From positions 1-47,142 of the forward strand of contig JAZQNN010000027.1 of the NCBI GenBank assembly GCA_045627365.1: a stretch of DNA of 47,142 nt, read 5' to 3'. Position numbers and translations under genes: made by a program. A model generated the notes under the pieces. That model ran no database searches. It saw only the letters and a list, made by a program, of their open reading frames with translations, and was not told where the DNA came from. The stretch comes from RGIG5612 sp045627365. GTDB taxonomy: Bacteria > Bacillota > Clostridia > Lachnospirales > Lachnospiraceae. This document shows positions 33,001 through 41,868 of the stretch, piece by piece (position 1 is the first letter of the stretch; every line of letters begins with the position of its first letter).

Positions 33001-33018
33001 TTTTTTTATTATAACATA
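33001..33018 (-). promoter_or_regulatory. Extended -10 promoter of the rnf operon
   Basis: On the minus strand TGTTATAAT, an extended -10 with a perfect TATAAT (33008-33013), overlaps the stop codon of the preceding YprB-like gene. No clear -35 is visible. The leader before rnfC would be ~47 bases and contains the inverted repeat TTGAA/TTCAA near 32975-32992. Confidence 0.5.
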
Positions 33019-34085
33019 TCCAGGAAATCGGACACATAAATATTAGGTGCAGTCTGTACTTCTTTTTGCACATTATCCGCTTCAAATAAGGACCACCCTT
33101 TCTTCATCTGCGGCACAGAAAATGCAGGATCAAAAAGCGTGGTTTTCTGCGGCAGAAAACGGCCTTCCTTCTTCAAAAAGCAGTTGCTTTTGGTGGCTTT
33201 AACCTTCCCGGAATCGTCTACGAATCTGGCAACGTCTTTGTGAATGACCATATCCTCTTTCGGAAGATAGTAATAATCCGAAACAGGCTCCAAAGGGATC
33301 CTTGCTACTCCATCGTAAATCGGCAGATTAAGCTGAAGGAGCGCGCCATCAAGGGCGAGGCTTCCCTCTCCCCACGGAAATGACAATGTCTTTTCAATGC
33401 TTACCGGAACGGGCGAGGCAAGCGTATATTCAATAACTGCGGTGCCGTTTATCTCCTCGTATCCGGACCAGGTGAATCCACCCTGTTGGAAATCATAATA
33501 GCTTAAGATCGGCAGGATCCTGAACATGCCCTTCACGTCATCGTAATTGTGAAGCAGCAATAAAGACCTTGAGTATTCGTCTTTCTTCCTCTCGAAATCG
33601 TAATAAACCGGGATCAGAAGGCCCCCGTTCATCACATCGTCTCTTTCGATCCCTAAGAAGCACTCGATCGACTTCTGCCCCAGTTTTTCAAGACCGAGAA
33701 GCTTTTTTGCGCAGCGTGCTTTCTTGTAAATATCGAAGCTTTCGATCGCGTCCCAGTCAAAGTCAATGCCGTAATACTCCGCTTTGTATCTGATGTAGGG
33801 AATGTCAAAACCGTCGCCGTTAAAGTGCACAAGTACCTTGTATCCTGATGCAAATTCCAGAAAATCCCGAAGGACCTCTTCCTCGTCGCGCGCACATTCC
33901 GTCAGCCATTGCCGTATATTCCATCCGCCGTCCTTGTAAAACCCGCATCCCATAAGATACATCTGCGTGGTTTCCTTCTTAAGGCCCGTGGTTTCAATAT
34001 CAAAAAGCAACATTTGCTCCTTAGGAGAAATGTTGCTTAGATCATAATCGCATTGGATGTCTATTCTGTCAGTGAAAATCTTCAT
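33009..34085 (-). CDS. YprB-type RNase H-like exonuclease
   Basis: 358 aa. The N-terminal half is a DEDD-type exonuclease fold: LLFDIETTGL carries Asp and Glu of motif I, VHFNGDGFDIPYI the Asp of motif II, and LLHNYDDVKGM the Asp of motif III. The C-terminal half (~200-358) is a strand-rich part I do not recognise. It belongs to the family of B. subtilis YprB, whose role in nucleic-acid processing is undefined. It lies 2 bases after murF. Confidence 0.8.
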   Translation of the reverse strand: MKIFTDRIDIQCDYDLSNISPKEQMLLFDIETTGLKKETTQMYLMGCGFYKDGGWNIRQWLTECARDEEEVLRDFLEFASGYKVLVHFNGDGFDIPYIRYKAEYYGIDFDWDAIESFDIYKKARCAKKLLGLEKLGQKSIECFLGIERDDVMNGGLLIPVYYDFERKKDEYSRSLLLLHNYDDVKGMFRILPILSYYDFQQGGFTWSGYEEINGTAVIEYTLASPVPVSIEKTLSFPWGEGSLALDGALLQLNLPIYDGVARIPLEPVSDYYYLPKEDMVIHKDVARFVDDSGKVKATKSNCFLKKEGRFLPQKTTLFDPAFSVPQMKKGWSLFEADNVQKEVQTAPNIYVSDFLDML

Positions 34086-34086
34086 T

Positions 34087-35469
34087 TTATGACTCAGCGC
34101 CGGAAAGCTGTTTTACTATCTGGTTGAAATGCATTGAATTGGATGCCTTGACCAGAACCGTGTCGCCTTCTTTTAGCACATACGGCAGCATTCTGAGTGC
34201 GTCATCCAGTGTTCTGCAGTACTCTACCCGGTTGTCCGTGGTCAGCTTTGCGCCCATAAATGTCTTCTCTGAATTAGCACCGACGCAAACAATAACATCG
34301 ATTCCCGCTTTGCCGGCATACTGGCCGAGCTGGAAATGATATTTGTCCGAATCCTCGCCGAGTTCAAACATGTCGCCCAGGATCGCGACCTTGCGTCCCT
34401 CAACTTTCTTAAGCACATCAAGTGATGATTCCATGGATGAAGGTGAAGCGTTGTAGCACTCGTCCAGGATAGTTAAATGGCCGGTGTTGATTATGTTGTC
34501 GCGGCCTTCAACGCCCTGAAGGGACTCGATAGCCTCTTTGATAACGAGCACCGGAATGCCCATTTTCATAGCGACAAGCGTGGCTGCAAGCGCATTGTAG
34601 ATCTGATGCTTTCCGGGAACAGGAAGCTTGACATGGATCGCCATACGGCCGCCTCTGTCACGGATGACGATATCGAATTCGCTGCCCTCGAAGCCTTTCT
34701 CAACGATCCTCTCGGCGTTGATATTGGATTTCATGCGGATGCCGTACCAGTCAGGGCTTACGCCGTGAGCGTCAACTATGGTCGCAAGCTTATCATCATC
34801 GGCATTCAGAATAACCGTTGCATCGGGCTCCAGATAGTTGAATATCTCGGATTTCGCTTTCAGAATGCCGTCTCTTGTCTTGAAAAATTCCAAATGGCTC
34901 TGACCGATATTTGTCATGACTACTATGTCGGGACGAGCCATCCTTGCAAGACTGTCCATCTCACCGAAATCGCTTATTCCAAGCTCCATGACGGATACGT
35001 CATAGCTTTCATTCATCTCGAAAATCGTGAAAGGAACGCCCCATTGATTATTGAAATTGCCCTTGGTCTTGTGAACGCGGAAGCGCTTCTTTAAAATGCC
35101 CGCGATGAATTCCTTGGTGCTGGTCTTGCCAACGCTTCCGGTAACGGCAACTACCTTGATATTGAGCGATCTTCTGTAATATTCGGCAATTGCCTGGGTG
35201 GCCTCAAGCACTGAATCGACCAGTATGTATGGACCTGTTATGTCGAGTTTCTTCTCGGAAAGGACTGCCAGCGCACCGTCGTGGATAACCTTCTGTGCAA
35301 AATCATGTCCGTCAAATTTCTCGCCCTTGATGCACAGGAACAGGCAGTCATCCCTTACTTTACGGCTGTCTGAGACGATTCCGGATATCTCTATATCCAT
35401 CACGTCCTTGCCGCCGAACAAACGGCCCTTTGTTACTTCCTGGATTGTCCTTAATGTTATGTTTTTCAT
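34087..35469 (-). CDS. murF: UDP-N-acetylmuramoyl-tripeptide--D-alanyl-D-alanine ligase
   Basis: 460 aa Mur ligase. Joins the D-Ala-D-Ala made by Ddl to the UDP-MurNAc-tripeptide. Motifs are the P-loop TGSVGKTSTKE (~110), the NFNNQWGVPFT segment, and DECYNASPSSM in the C-terminal part. The order ddl then murF, with a gap of 14 bases, places two consecutive enzymes of the pathway in one unit. Confidence 0.97.
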   Translation of the reverse strand: MKNITLRTIQEVTKGRLFGGKDVMDIEISGIVSDSRKVRDDCLFLCIKGEKFDGHDFAQKVIHDGALAVLSEKKLDITGPYILVDSVLEATQAIAEYYRRSLNIKVVAVTGSVGKTSTKEFIAGILKKRFRVHKTKGNFNNQWGVPFTIFEMNESYDVSVMELGISDFGEMDSLARMARPDIVVMTNIGQSHLEFFKTRDGILKAKSEIFNYLEPDATVILNADDDKLATIVDAHGVSPDWYGIRMKSNINAERIVEKGFEGSEFDIVIRDRGGRMAIHVKLPVPGKHQIYNALAATLVAMKMGIPVLVIKEAIESLQGVEGRDNIINTGHLTILDECYNASPSSMESSLDVLKKVEGRKVAILGDMFELGEDSDKYHFQLGQYAGKAGIDVIVCVGANSEKTFMGAKLTTDNRVEYCRTLDDALRMLPYVLKEGDTVLVKASNSMHFNQIVKQLSGAES

Positions 35470-35483
35470 GAATTCACCACAGA

Positions 35484-36491
35484 TCAGTTATATTTTTCGA
35501 GCGAGTATTCGATGATCTTCTCGCAAAGTGTCGGATAATCTATGCCAACGGCCGCAGCCTCCTGCGGAACGAGCGAGGTGTCAGTCATGCCCGGAAGCGT
35601 ATTGGCCTCAAGGCAGTAAAGCTCGCCCTTGGAGTTGAGTCTGAAATCGACTCTGTAATATACCGAAAGGCCTAATATCCGGCCCATCAGGACCGCATAC
35701 TCAGACATCTTCTCAAGCACCTCGTCAGAAAGGTTCTCTGCCGGGCAGACCTCACGTGTCTGGCCGTTATATTTCTTGGTGTAATCGTAAAATCCTTCAT
35801 TCGGAATTATCTCAACAGGCGGGAGCGCAACACCGTTAAGCACTCCCTGTGTCAGTTCTCTGCCGTCGATGAATTCTTCAACGAGTACGGTATCATCGAA
35901 CTCGAGTGCCTTCAGAAGTGCCGCATCGTAGTCCGCGTCATCCGTGATGATCTCTACTCCGAGGCTTGAGCCGCCGTTACTTGGCTTGATAACGCACGGA
36001 GCCGCAACACGGCTTGCGAAAGGATCGTTCTTGGTAACGATTATTCCGCCCGGCATCGGTATACGCGTTCCGACAGTATTCTTGGTGAACGCCTTACTCA
36101 TGCCGATCGCGCTGCCTAAGTAACCTGAGCCTGTATATTTAATGCCCAAAAGATCGAAAGCAGCCTGGATCTTGCCGTCCTCGCCATTTGCTCCGTGAAG
36201 TCCTAAGAATGTGATATCAGCCTTGCGGCACATCTCGATCACATTGCTTCCGAAGAACGGTCTTGACGCCTTAAGTTCATCCGTCAAAACTCCTGAAAGT
36301 GCCCTGTATTCGTCAGCAGCCTCTGAAAAATCCTGGCTGCCGAATGATATCTCTTCTTCAAGTCCAAAGAACACGTCGACAAGAGCGACTTCATGTCCTC
36401 TTCCCGCAAGTGCCTTGGCTACCTTCACTGATGAATTGATCGATACTTCTCTTTCGGAGCTCGTTCCACCGCATAAAACTACTATTTTCAT
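35484..36491 (-). CDS. ddl: D-alanine--D-alanine ligase
   Basis: 335 aa ATP-grasp enzyme that makes D-Ala-D-Ala for peptidoglycan. LCGGTSSEREVS, LGLHGANGEDG (binding residues), and the ATP-grasp segments VIKPSNGGSSLGV, LVEEFIDGRELT and LEANTLPGMTDTSLVPQEA are present. The last segment (Leu, Thr at the active site) fits D-Ala-D-Ala, not D-Ala-D-Lac. An AAAGGA site precedes the ATG. Confidence 0.97.
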   Translation of the reverse strand: MKIVVLCGGTSSEREVSINSSVKVAKALAGRGHEVALVDVFFGLEEEISFGSQDFSEAADEYRALSGVLTDELKASRPFFGSNVIEMCRKADITFLGLHGANGEDGKIQAAFDLLGIKYTGSGYLGSAIGMSKAFTKNTVGTRIPMPGGIIVTKNDPFASRVAAPCVIKPSNGGSSLGVEIITDDADYDAALLKALEFDDTVLVEEFIDGRELTQGVLNGVALPPVEIIPNEGFYDYTKKYNGQTREVCPAENLSDEVLEKMSEYAVLMGRILGLSVYYRVDFRLNSKGELYCLEANTLPGMTDTSLVPQEAAAVGIDYPTLCEKIIEYSLEKYN

Positions 36492-36501
36492 ATTCGTTTT
36501 T

Positions 36502-36520
36502 CCTTTTCCAAATATCCGAG
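36502..36520 (-). promoter_or_regulatory. Possible extended -10 promoter of ddl
   Basis: On the minus strand TGCTACAAT, an extended -10 with TACAAT, lies ~25-30 bases before the ddl ATG in the 57-base gap after recG. No convincing -35. Confidence 0.4.
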
Positions 36521-36548
36521 TAATTGTAGCATATCCGCAGGGCCATTT

Positions 36549-38594
36549 CTACAATAAAATCCCTCTTGATGTAAGGCTTATGCGGCTTTCAAGCCGCGCC
36601 TGTTCCTCTTCGGTCAGTCTCACCTTGCCGTTTATGATCTCATCCGCAGCCTCGGCTGCCCTCGTCGCTATATCAGCATCCCTGTAAATATCAAAATTCT
36701 TAAAGCTCAGCGCACCCGACTGACGCGTTCCCATGAATTCTCCCGGGCCCCTCATCTTAAGGTCCATCTGTGCGATCTCGAAGCCGTTATTGGAGCTTCC
36801 GAGCAAATTCAGCCTCTCCATTGCCTGCTCGCTCTTTGAATTAGACACAAATATGCAATAGCTCTGATCAGCGCCTCGTCCGACTCTTCCTCTCAACTGA
36901 TGAAGCGCCGCAAGGCCGAACCTGTTGGCGTCCTCGATCATCATTACTGTCGCGTTCGGCACATCCACTCCGACTTCGATGACCGTTGTCGCTACAAGCA
37001 CCTGTATCTTGCCTTCGGCGAATCTGCTCATGATCTCATTTTTCTTGGCGGCCGGCATCTGCCCGTGAAGCATTCCGATCGAAATGCTCTCATCGAGCGT
37101 CTCGCGCAGCATCTGCGTATAATCTTCAACGTTCTGCGCGTCCAGGCCGTCCGTATATTCTACCAGCGGACAAATGATATATGCCTGATGTCCCTTGGCA
37201 ACTTCCTTCTCAATAAAGCGGTACGCGTTCTCTTTGTACGAATCATCAACGACCGCGTTCTTTATCGGCTTTCTGCCGGTCGGCAACACATCAATTGTTG
37301 ATACATCCATGTCGCCGTAGATAATAAGCGCAAGTGTTCTCGGAATCGGAGTCGCGCTCATTACCATCATGTGCGGCATATTGCCTTTGCCGGCCAGCGC
37401 CTCTCTTTGTTTTACGCCGAAACGGTGCTGCTCATCGGTCACTATCAGGCCGAGGCTCTTATATCTGGTCTTTTCCTGGAACAACGCATGCGTTCCGATT
37501 ATAATGTCTATCCTGCCGTCCTCGAGAGCATCGTAAACGACCTTTTTCTGCAGGTTGTCCATCGAGCCTGTAAGAAGAGCCGCATTAAGACCGGTGCCGT
37601 GCTCTTCAAGGAGCTTTGAGATCGTTTTGAAATGCTGCTCCGCAAGGACTTCCGTCGGTGCCATGAGCGCGCCCTGATATCCGGCAAAGGCAGCATTCAT
37701 AAGCGCCGCAAGCGCAACTATCGTCTTTCCTGAGCCAACGTCTCCCTGTATCAGGCGGTTCATCACAAATCCGCCCGCCATATCCTGATTTATATCATCA
37801 ATTACGCGCTTCTGAGCAGCCGTCAGAGTGAACGGCAGCGCGTCCAGAAATCCCCTTGTCTTATCGCTTGGCTGTATCACGCAGCTGCTCTTCTCTTTAA
37901 GGTGAGAGTTGTTGCGCTTCATGGTCATGATGAAGAGGAATATCTCCTCAAATGACATATGCGTAGCTGCCGCGCGGAACGCCTCCTCGTTTTTCGGAAA
38001 ATGCAGATTCTTTATCGCCTCGCTTCTTGGGCAAAGCCCTTCTCTTGCGGCAATACTTTCCGGGACAGGGTCAGCTGCGCATGCTGCAAAATAAGCCGGC
38101 GTATCGAAAGCCTGAGATACAGCCTTGGCTATCAGACTATTCGTAAGCCCCTTTGTCAGATTATAGACCGGCTGCATGCCGTTCATGACCTTCATGTATT
38201 CGGCCGGCGTGAATACCTTCGGCTGGTCCATCTGTAGGACTCCGTATTTGCGGCTCACGCGTCCCCTCAGGATATAAAGCTCTCCGGGATTAAGAGTCTT
38301 GGCCATGTAAGGCGCATTAAACCATGCGACCTTTATCGAGCCGCCTATCTCATCCTTGAACGTTGCCGTGGTAAGCTCGACCCTGCCTGTTTTCCTCGTA
38401 AACGCAGACTGCAGGAACATGCCCCTTATCGTGGCAAATGTCTTGTAGCCTATCTCCGCGATCGTTGTCGGCGCGTTAAAAAATTCGTAGTCTCTCGGGA
38501 AAAACTCCAGGAGGTCTTCTACGCTCTCAACGCCAATCTTTGCGAACAATTCTTCAGTTTTTGCACCAATGCCCTTAAGCTCAGTAAGTTTCAT
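36549..38594 (-). CDS. recG: ATP-dependent DNA helicase RecG
   Basis: 681 aa, normal length. N-terminal wedge (OB-fold) domain, then helicase motifs: motif I QGDVGSGKTIVALAA (after MNRLI), motif II DEQHRFG, motif III SATPIPRT, and motif VI LHQLRGRVGRG. The C-terminal wrapping segment ends in the TRQSG-containing GPGEFMGTRQSG. RecG remodels stalled forks and Holliday junctions. No ribosome site precedes the ATG at 38594 and the promoter -10 is only 6 bases upstream. Confidence 0.97.
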   Translation of the reverse strand: MKLTELKGIGAKTEELFAKIGVESVEDLLEFFPRDYEFFNAPTTIAEIGYKTFATIRGMFLQSAFTRKTGRVELTTATFKDEIGGSIKVAWFNAPYMAKTLNPGELYILRGRVSRKYGVLQMDQPKVFTPAEYMKVMNGMQPVYNLTKGLTNSLIAKAVSQAFDTPAYFAACAADPVPESIAAREGLCPRSEAIKNLHFPKNEEAFRAAATHMSFEEIFLFIMTMKRNNSHLKEKSSCVIQPSDKTRGFLDALPFTLTAAQKRVIDDINQDMAGGFVMNRLIQGDVGSGKTIVALAALMNAAFAGYQGALMAPTEVLAEQHFKTISKLLEEHGTGLNAALLTGSMDNLQKKVVYDALEDGRIDIIIGTHALFQEKTRYKSLGLIVTDEQHRFGVKQREALAGKGNMPHMMVMSATPIPRTLALIIYGDMDVSTIDVLPTGRKPIKNAVVDDSYKENAYRFIEKEVAKGHQAYIICPLVEYTDGLDAQNVEDYTQMLRETLDESISIGMLHGQMPAAKKNEIMSRFAEGKIQVLVATTVIEVGVDVPNATVMMIEDANRFGLAALHQLRGRVGRGADQSYCIFVSNSKSEQAMERLNLLGSSNNGFEIAQMDLKMRGPGEFMGTRQSGALSFKNFDIYRDADIATRAAEAADEIINGKVRLTEEEQARLESRISLTSRGILL

Positions 38595-38600
38595 GCTGTG

Positions 38601-38629
38601 ATTATATCATTTACGTTTTAGCGGCGCAA
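38601..38629 (-). promoter_or_regulatory. Promoter of recG, implying a leaderless message
   Basis: On the minus strand TTGCGC (38624-38629), 17 bases, then a perfect TATAAT (38601-38606). Six bases separate it from the recG ATG, so transcription would start at or very near the A of ATG. Confidence 0.6.
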
Positions 38630-38708
38630 TCGCTGCTCCTAATTCGCGAATGACGGTCTAATTGAGACGTTTTTGCGTTCTTACACCCATTTTTTATTGC
38701 CATATACA

Positions 38709-38747
38709 ACAAAAAAGAGCCTGCCGCAAAGGGCAGGCTCACAAAAA
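38709..38747 (-). terminator. Rho-independent terminator of the fakA-like transcript
   Basis: On the minus strand GAGCCTGCC pairs with GGCAGGCTC around a 6-base loop and is followed by TTTTTTGTTG. It lies ~20 bases after the DAK2 gene. The remaining ~80 bases to recG hold only the recG promoter and T/A-rich sequence. Confidence 0.88.
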
Positions 38748-38760
38748 AGCCAATATTTGA

Positions 38761-40467
38761 TCACTCTACGGAAATTATATATGAATATACCGGCTGGCCG
38801 CCGTAAACCACCTCAAAGTCGGCGTCTTCCAGCGTCTTCTCTGCTTTGTCGGCAATTGCCTGAGCCTCATCCTCGCTGACGCCCTCGCCGTAATAGATCG
38901 TAACCAGCTCGCTGTCCTCATCCGCAAGCTCCAGGATCGTCTCGACAGCTACGCTTTCAAGGTCTGTTCCGACTGCAAGCATATGTCCCTCACCAATTCC
39001 CATGTAATCGTTCATGTGGATCTCTTTGCCATCGATCTCGGTATCGCGTACAGCATATGTGATCTCCGCGGTCTTGACCTGGCCGATCGCATCGTTGAGA
39101 TGCGCGGTGTTCTCCTCAACAGAGAGAGCCGGAACATAATTGATCACCGCATTGATTCCCTGTGCGACCGTCTTGGTCGGAATAACGATAACGTTCTTGC
39201 TCTCTTCCAGAGACTGTGCCTGAGTTGCTGTCAGGATGATGTTGCTGTTGTTTGGAAGCACAAAAACATTATCCGCATTTACCGTGTCGATCGCGGCCAT
39301 GATATCCTCTGTTGACGGATTCATGGTCTGGCCGCCTTCGATGATCGCATCGACTGACATGCCCTTGAAGATACCGGCCATTCCGTCACCGGCGCAAACA
39401 GCTACGAATCCGACTTCCTTGCGCGGTCCCTTAGGTTCATCGGCAGGCGTTTCCTTAGCCGCTGCCTGCTCCTCGGCCAACGCCCTGTCGGCCTCTTTGA
39501 TCACCTTCTCATTGTGCTCTTCGCGCATATTGTCGATTTTGAGCGATGTCAAAGAGCCAAAAGTAAGTGCCTTCTCTATGACCTGTCCCGGATGATTCGT
39601 GTGGACATGTACCTTCACGATATCGTCCATGTATACGCAGACGATCGAATCGCCGAGTGAAGAAAGAAATTCTTTGAATTCAGTCTCGTCTTTGTCGCCG
39701 AATTCTTTCTCAAGCATGATGATGAATTCAGTGCAATAGCCGAATTTGATATCGCTCGTTTCGATATTTGAAGTGTCTATCCTGCGGGCACCTGCTGCGG
39801 GAGCTTCCGCCTTCTTAGCACAGACGCCTTCAAAGCTGATATCGACGTCCTTGCCCAGAAAAGCGTCATACGCGCCCTTGAGGAATACAACAAGTCCCTG
39901 TCCGCCGGAGTCAACAACGCCTGCTTCTTTGAGTACAGGAAGCATATCAGGTGTCTTGCTCAGGACAAATTCGGAATATTTGATGAGCTCCGGAAGCAAA
40001 GCCTGCAGCGAGATACCTTCCTTGGCAAGCTCTACGGCTTTATTTGCCGTAGCCCTTGCTACTGTGAGGATTGTGCCCTCCTTCGGCTTCATTACAGCCT
40101 TGTAAGCGGTGGCTGCTGCCCTGTCAAAAGCTGCTGCGATCGTCTTGGCATCTATCTGGCTTACGCCCTCTACTTCCTTGGAAAAACCTCTGCAAAGCTG
40201 CGACATGATAACGCCGGAATTGCCGCGTGCGCCCTTTAATGTTCCCATGGAGAACTTTGCCGCGACCTCAGTAACCGTTGCGCTGTCAGGGAGCGTCGAA
40301 AGTTCCCTTACAGCGGAAAGAACCGTAAGCGTCATATTTGTTCCCGTATCTCCGTCAGGTACCGGAAATACGTTCAATTCGTTGATCCACTCTTTATTGG
40401 ATTCAAGATTCTTAGCACCGGCAAGAAACATCCGTTTCAGTGTGCCGGCATCAATTCTTTCAGGCAT
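38761..40467 (-). CDS. Fatty acid kinase FakA / YloV-like (DAK2 domain) protein
   Basis: 568 aa, typical. N-terminal DAK2 kinase domain (~1-200) with PVPDGDTGTNM (the Mg-binding Asp residues), GARGNSGVI, and VDSGGQGLV; then a middle domain containing GYCTEFIIMLEK and VHVHTNHPGQV; then a C-terminal domain with GFVAVCAGDGMAGIFK and VLPNNSNIILTA. FakA family proteins phosphorylate fatty acids bound to a FakB (DegV) partner for membrane lipid synthesis; no FakB gene is in the window. The asp23-like gene lies directly upstream, as yloU and yloV do in Bacillus. Confidence 0.93.
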   Translation of the reverse strand: MPERIDAGTLKRMFLAGAKNLESNKEWINELNVFPVPDGDTGTNMTLTVLSAVRELSTLPDSATVTEVAAKFSMGTLKGARGNSGVIMSQLCRGFSKEVEGVSQIDAKTIAAAFDRAAATAYKAVMKPKEGTILTVARATANKAVELAKEGISLQALLPELIKYSEFVLSKTPDMLPVLKEAGVVDSGGQGLVVFLKGAYDAFLGKDVDISFEGVCAKKAEAPAAGARRIDTSNIETSDIKFGYCTEFIIMLEKEFGDKDETEFKEFLSSLGDSIVCVYMDDIVKVHVHTNHPGQVIEKALTFGSLTSLKIDNMREEHNEKVIKEADRALAEEQAAAKETPADEPKGPRKEVGFVAVCAGDGMAGIFKGMSVDAIIEGGQTMNPSTEDIMAAIDTVNADNVFVLPNNSNIILTATQAQSLEESKNVIVIPTKTVAQGINAVINYVPALSVEENTAHLNDAIGQVKTAEITYAVRDTEIDGKEIHMNDYMGIGEGHMLAVGTDLESVAVETILELADEDSELVTIYYGEGVSEDEAQAIADKAEKTLEDADFEVVYGGQPVYSYIISVE

Positions 40468-40479
40468 GAAAAATCCCCC

Positions 40480-40836
40480 TTAATCGATAACCCTTACACC
40501 CTCAACGTGGATGTCTATATTGCCAACTTCGAACCCGGTCAGAGTTTCAAGCTGATATTTAACATTGCTGATCAGATTCTCGGCTATGGTTGAGATCGCA
40601 ACTCCGAACGCAACGATAACGTGGAAATCCAGATATACCTTGTTGCCCTCGACCGTAACCTTGATGCCCTTGGTCAGGCTGTTTCTGGTGAGCAGTTTGA
40701 CCAGTCCGTCTTTGGGACTGATCGCAGCCATTCCGACGATGCCGAAGCACTCAAGTGCCGCATTGCCTGCTATTCTGGCAAGGACATTTTCCCTGACCGT
40801 AACTTTGCCGTATTCTGTATTAAAACTTCCGTCCAT
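40480..40836 (-). CDS. Asp23/Gls24 family protein (YloU-like)
   Basis: 118 aa. TVRENVLARIAGNAALEC at the start and VEGNKVYLDFHVIVAFGV in the middle are family patterns, with the C-terminal VGNIDIHVEGVRV. It lies just upstream of the fakA-like gene with a 12-base gap, the yloU-yloV arrangement. It differs clearly in sequence from the member at 21305-21670. Confidence 0.9.
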   Translation of the reverse strand: MDGSFNTEYGKVTVRENVLARIAGNAALECFGIVGMAAISPKDGLVKLLTRNSLTKGIKVTVEGNKVYLDFHVIVAFGVAISTIAENLISNVKYQLETLTGFEVGNIDIHVEGVRVID

Positions 40837-40872
40837 ATCGATTCTCTCCTATGGTCAAAACGTTTCTGTATC

Positions 40873-41142
40873 TTACTTGTGGTAGTGTGCTCTCTCGTTG
40901 ATCTCTTTCTCGCAATAAGGGCACATAGTTACCTTGGTCCATCTGGCTCCGAGACCTCTTCCGCAATGCGGGCATCTGCAATTCACGTATATAATGGCAA
41001 ATCCGACGAGCGCGATAGCAATGGCTCCCAGGAGCAGTATCAGCCTCCATGTCGTATCTAATATCTGCATTCTGACCACAACAGCCGCTACCGCAACAAC
41101 ATATAATGCATTACCCATAAGTCTTGATTGTCTGATCGTCAT
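40873..41142 (-). CDS. Small membrane protein with C-terminal zinc ribbon
   Basis: 89 aa. Two transmembrane helices (~9-26 and ~32-52) are followed by CPHCGRGLG and CPYCEKE, a four-cysteine zinc ribbon on the inside. Function unknown. It heads the transcript with the asp23-like and fakA-like genes, behind a good promoter, so it may be linked to envelope lipid metabolism. Also reminiscent of small zinc-ribbon proteins seen as single genes in Lachnospiraceae. Confidence 0.75.
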   Translation of the reverse strand: MTIRQSRLMGNALYVVAVAAVVVRMQILDTTWRLILLLGAIAIALVGFAIIYVNCRCPHCGRGLGARWTKVTMCPYCEKEINERAHYHK

Positions 41143-41173
41143 ATAAAAACCTCAACGTACATTTAGTTAGCAT

Positions 41174-41201
41174 ATTATATCACGGCGGGTCGATTTTTCA
41201 A
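41174..41201 (-). promoter_or_regulatory. Promoter of the zinc ribbon-asp23-fakA transcript
   Basis: On the minus strand TTGAAA (41196-41201), 16 bases, then TATAAT (41174-41179), about 32 bases before the ATG at 41142. Confidence 0.7.
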
Positions 41202-41283
41202 CAAATAAGTGACACGGCAATATTCTAGCACACGAGCGGGCGGAAATATGTTAAACTATTATGAACAAAGGAAGGGGCAAGAT

Positions 41284-41868
41284 ATGTCACAGGTAATTCC
41301 CTCAGCAGAACGAATAAATGAACTGATAAAAAGCGGCGATGCCAGGGCGCTTAAGCGTCTTATTACGTCCGGCAAAATCGTATCGGCCTACCCGCTTTTA
41401 GCTTCGGGCTCTGACGATATCTTCTCTCTTTTGCTTACTCTTGACATCAGGAAACTTCCGGCCAGGATATCCGAGCTTATCATTCTGAAGGCCGCCCAGC
41501 ATAAAGACGCGCCGCAAAGGCTGAATGCTCTTTATGAGGCGGGTTATGATTTCACGGACAAGACACTTTCTGATAAACACGCCAAAGTGCTTGAGAAGCG
41601 TCAGTATGCCGCTTCCGTCTCCGGCACCAACCTTAAACGTTCTGACGAGGCCGTTGTCAGACTTCTTCGCACTTTATCCGAGAAAGAAAGAAAAAAGCCG
41701 GCGAATCCCCGGCTTAATCTGATCATCTATATTGCTGCAGGCCTTCTTATTGCCTGCCTTATCGGTCTTGGAATCGGCTATAGCCTTGGCAAAAATGTCG
41801 GCAACGACATAAACGAGATCGTCAGTGAGGCTGCCGAAGCCACCGAATCCACTGAAGAGGCCGAATAA
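41284..41868 (+). CDS. Single-pass membrane protein of unknown function
   Basis: 194 aa from ATG 41284, chosen for AAGGAAGGGG upstream; the frame opens at 41209. The N-terminal ~130 residues are helical with a repeated pattern (SGDARALKRLITSGK, LLASGSDDIFSLLLT, NALYEAGYDFTDKTL) that is loosely ankyrin-like. A transmembrane helix (~143-167) and a short acidic tail follow. The soluble part would be in the cytoplasm. It is one of only three plus-strand genes here and ends against the stop of the MATE gene. I do not recognise a family. Confidence 0.6.
   Translation: MSQVIPSAERINELIKSGDARALKRLITSGKIVSAYPLLASGSDDIFSLLLTLDIRKLPARISELIILKAAQHKDAPQRLNALYEAGYDFTDKTLSDKHAKVLEKRQYAASVSGTNLKRSDEAVVRLLRTLSEKERKKPANPRLNLIIYIAAGLLIACLIGLGIGYSLGKNVGNDINEIVSEAAEATESTEEAE

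Noticed and set aside
34477..35094. 205-aa open frame on the plus strand
   Set aside because: Antisense to murF, no domain or ribosome site.
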